Source of the DNA: Duncaniella sp.
Lineage (GTDB): Bacteria; Bacteroidota; Bacteroidia; Bacteroidales; Muribaculaceae
Direction: 5' to 3'
Assembly: GCA_029052375.1 (NCBI GenBank)
Contig: JAIDJD010000439.1
Location: 1 to 6,673, forward strand
DNA length: 6,673 bases
The position numbers and the translations under genes were made by a program. Below, piece by piece: positions 5,854 to 6,673 of this stretch. The first letter of the stretch is position 1. Each line of letters opens with the position of its first letter. The notes beneath the pieces were generated by a model. It was not told where the DNA came from. It did not search any database and saw only the letters and a list, made by a program, of their open reading frames with translations.

Positions 5854-6646
5854 TTACTCAAGCACATAGTCTGAGGGGGTCTTGAGGCCGGGAGCCTTGA
5901 AGTAGAGCTCAAGCTTGCCTGAAATCTTCAGCTTCTTGCCGAGATTGCCGGGATTGTCGCCGAGGTTGAGAGCTGCGCGGATTGCGGTATCCTTGACAAG
6001 CTGCACGGGCAGACACTTGGTATAGTCTTTCTCGTTGGCCGAGTCGGCGATGAGAATGTTGCTGTAGACCTTCTCCACAGCCTCGAAGCGAGAGCCCGAG
6101 GCAATGTCAGGGCCATCCACACATCCTACTATATAGCCCTCCACCCACGACTCTGTGCCGGGGTTGTTGAGCGCGATGGCCGCGGAGACGGTATATGGAT
6201 TCTCCTTGGTGCCGCCGTCGCCGGGGACGGGAGGAGTGGGGTCGTCGCCGCCGCCCTGGCCGTCGAGCTTGTAGGCCGAGGTCTCCTTGATGCCGGGCAG
6301 GGTGTTGTACTTCTTGACATTGCCGAAGAGGCTCACCTGCTTGCCGAGGACACCGGGATTGTCCACGAGGTTGAGAGCGTTGCGGGCATCGGTCTGGGCC
6401 ACGAGCTGGATGCAGACACACTCGCTGGCGGCCGAGGCGGTGGGGGTATCGGCGATGAGGATGTTGGCGCGCTGGGTGGCCGACACCTCGAAGTGGGGAG
6501 CGTAGTTCTCATAATAGCCCACTATGTAGCCCTTGACCCAGACGTCGCTCTTGACGGCGTCGGTGGTCGACGTGGGGTTCATGGCTATGACGCTCGCACA
6601 GTTGTAGGGATTGGCCTCTGTGCCGTCGCCCGAGGGTGTTCCGGGC
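5854..6646 (-). CDS. tandem DUF6359-like domain protein, 3' part only
   Basis: About 263 residues of genuine sequence remain, all C-terminal. There are two homologous domains of roughly 120 residues joined by a Gly/Asp/Pro-rich linker (GQGGGDDPTPPVPGDGG). Shared blocks are ENPY or ANPY near each domain start, WVxGYIVG, NILIAD, a Cys followed by xxQLV, LNLxDNPGxLGK, and a final PGxKxxxxYxL(D/E). I match this from memory to DUF6359, a domain of unknown function frequent in exported Bacteroidetes proteins; function remains unassigned. The 5' end, including any signal or lipoprotein peptide, lies outside the contig. The frame continues to position 6672, but the residues before about Pro7 of the ATG-6663 reading (MGIRDR) come from adapter and should not be taken as the N-terminus. 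A hairpin follows the TAA stop. The gene converges on the miaA unit. Confidence 0.85.
5857..6630 (-). repeat. two tandem copies of the DUF6359-like domain
   Basis: The upstream copy spans about 6262-6630 and the downstream copy about 5857-6222. They align along their whole length at protein level, with the WVKGYIVG/WVEGYIVG, NILIADT/NILIADS and LNLVDNPGVLGK/LNLGDNPGNLGK blocks in the same order. The upstream copy has about six extra residues before the first block, and the downstream copy is longer between the first and second blocks. The Gly-Asp-Gly lead-in to the first copy resembles the linker before the second, so more copies may exist beyond the contig end. Confidence 0.85.
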
Positions 6647-6673
6647 CTGTCTCTTATCCCCATCTCACGCTGC
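6647..6673. other. residual Nextera/Tn5 mosaic-end sequencing adapter
   Basis: The last 27 bases begin ctgtctcttatccccatct, against the adapter-trimming sequence CTGTCTCTTATACACATCT (17 of 19 identical), and continue cacgctgc against GACGCTGC of the read-1 adapter, for 24 of 27 overall. Such a match at the very end of a contig is best explained by untrimmed read-through with a few base errors. These bases are not part of the organism. Confidence 0.94.

Noticed and set aside
6647..6673. Tn5-like transposon end as a natural mobile element
   Set aside because: The match extends beyond the mosaic end into the Nextera read-1 adapter tail and sits exactly at the contig terminus, which points to library adapter.

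Overview
The window looks like one complete contig from a metagenome or isolate shotgun assembly of a Bacteroidales bacterium. Its GC-rich genes and use of ATA and AGG beside CTC, ATC and CGC would suit Muribaculaceae or a relative, but the family is inference. Supporting points are a MiaA with the Bacteroidetes-type C-terminal motif, a periplasmic dipeptidyl peptidase IV of Bacteroidales type, tandem domains that I match from memory to DUF6359, and starts without Shine-Dalgarno sequences. Both ends are artificial. The left end stops inside a 12-bp tandem repeat, and the last 27 bases match the Nextera (Tn5 mosaic-end) sequencing adapter.

Positions 1-5370 hold a plus-strand gene series that probably forms one transcription unit. 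It starts with the 3' part of a coiled-coil protein carrying an AT-hook and a C-terminal QLSLF sliding-clamp-type peptide. Its upstream Pro-Glu-Pro repeat contains an in-frame TAG. After 47 bp comes a secreted dipeptidyl peptidase IV with an intact active site, and after 46 bp a six-helix membrane protein of unknown function with a large soluble C-terminal domain. The membrane protein gene overlaps miaA (tRNA A37 dimethylallyltransferase) by ATGA. A long hairpin 13 bp after miaA closes the unit. No promoter is visible in the window.

Positions 5371-5853 are an AT-rich gap. On the minus strand they hold two possible tiny ORFs (38 and 24 codons) running toward the T-rich side of the miaA hairpin, a short palindrome, and a hairpin just downstream of the next gene.

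Positions 5854-6646 are the 3' end of a minus-strand gene for a probable exported protein with two tandem copies of the DUF6359-like domain. Its 5' end is missing because the contig runs into adapter. The genes do not form an obvious pathway: peptide digestion in the periplasm, tRNA modification, an unknown membrane function and a possible replication-associated protein sit side by side. I see no CRISPR array, tRNA, rRNA, insertion sequence or defence system. The strongest candidates for something undescribed are the AT-hook/clamp-motif protein and the small ORF pair.
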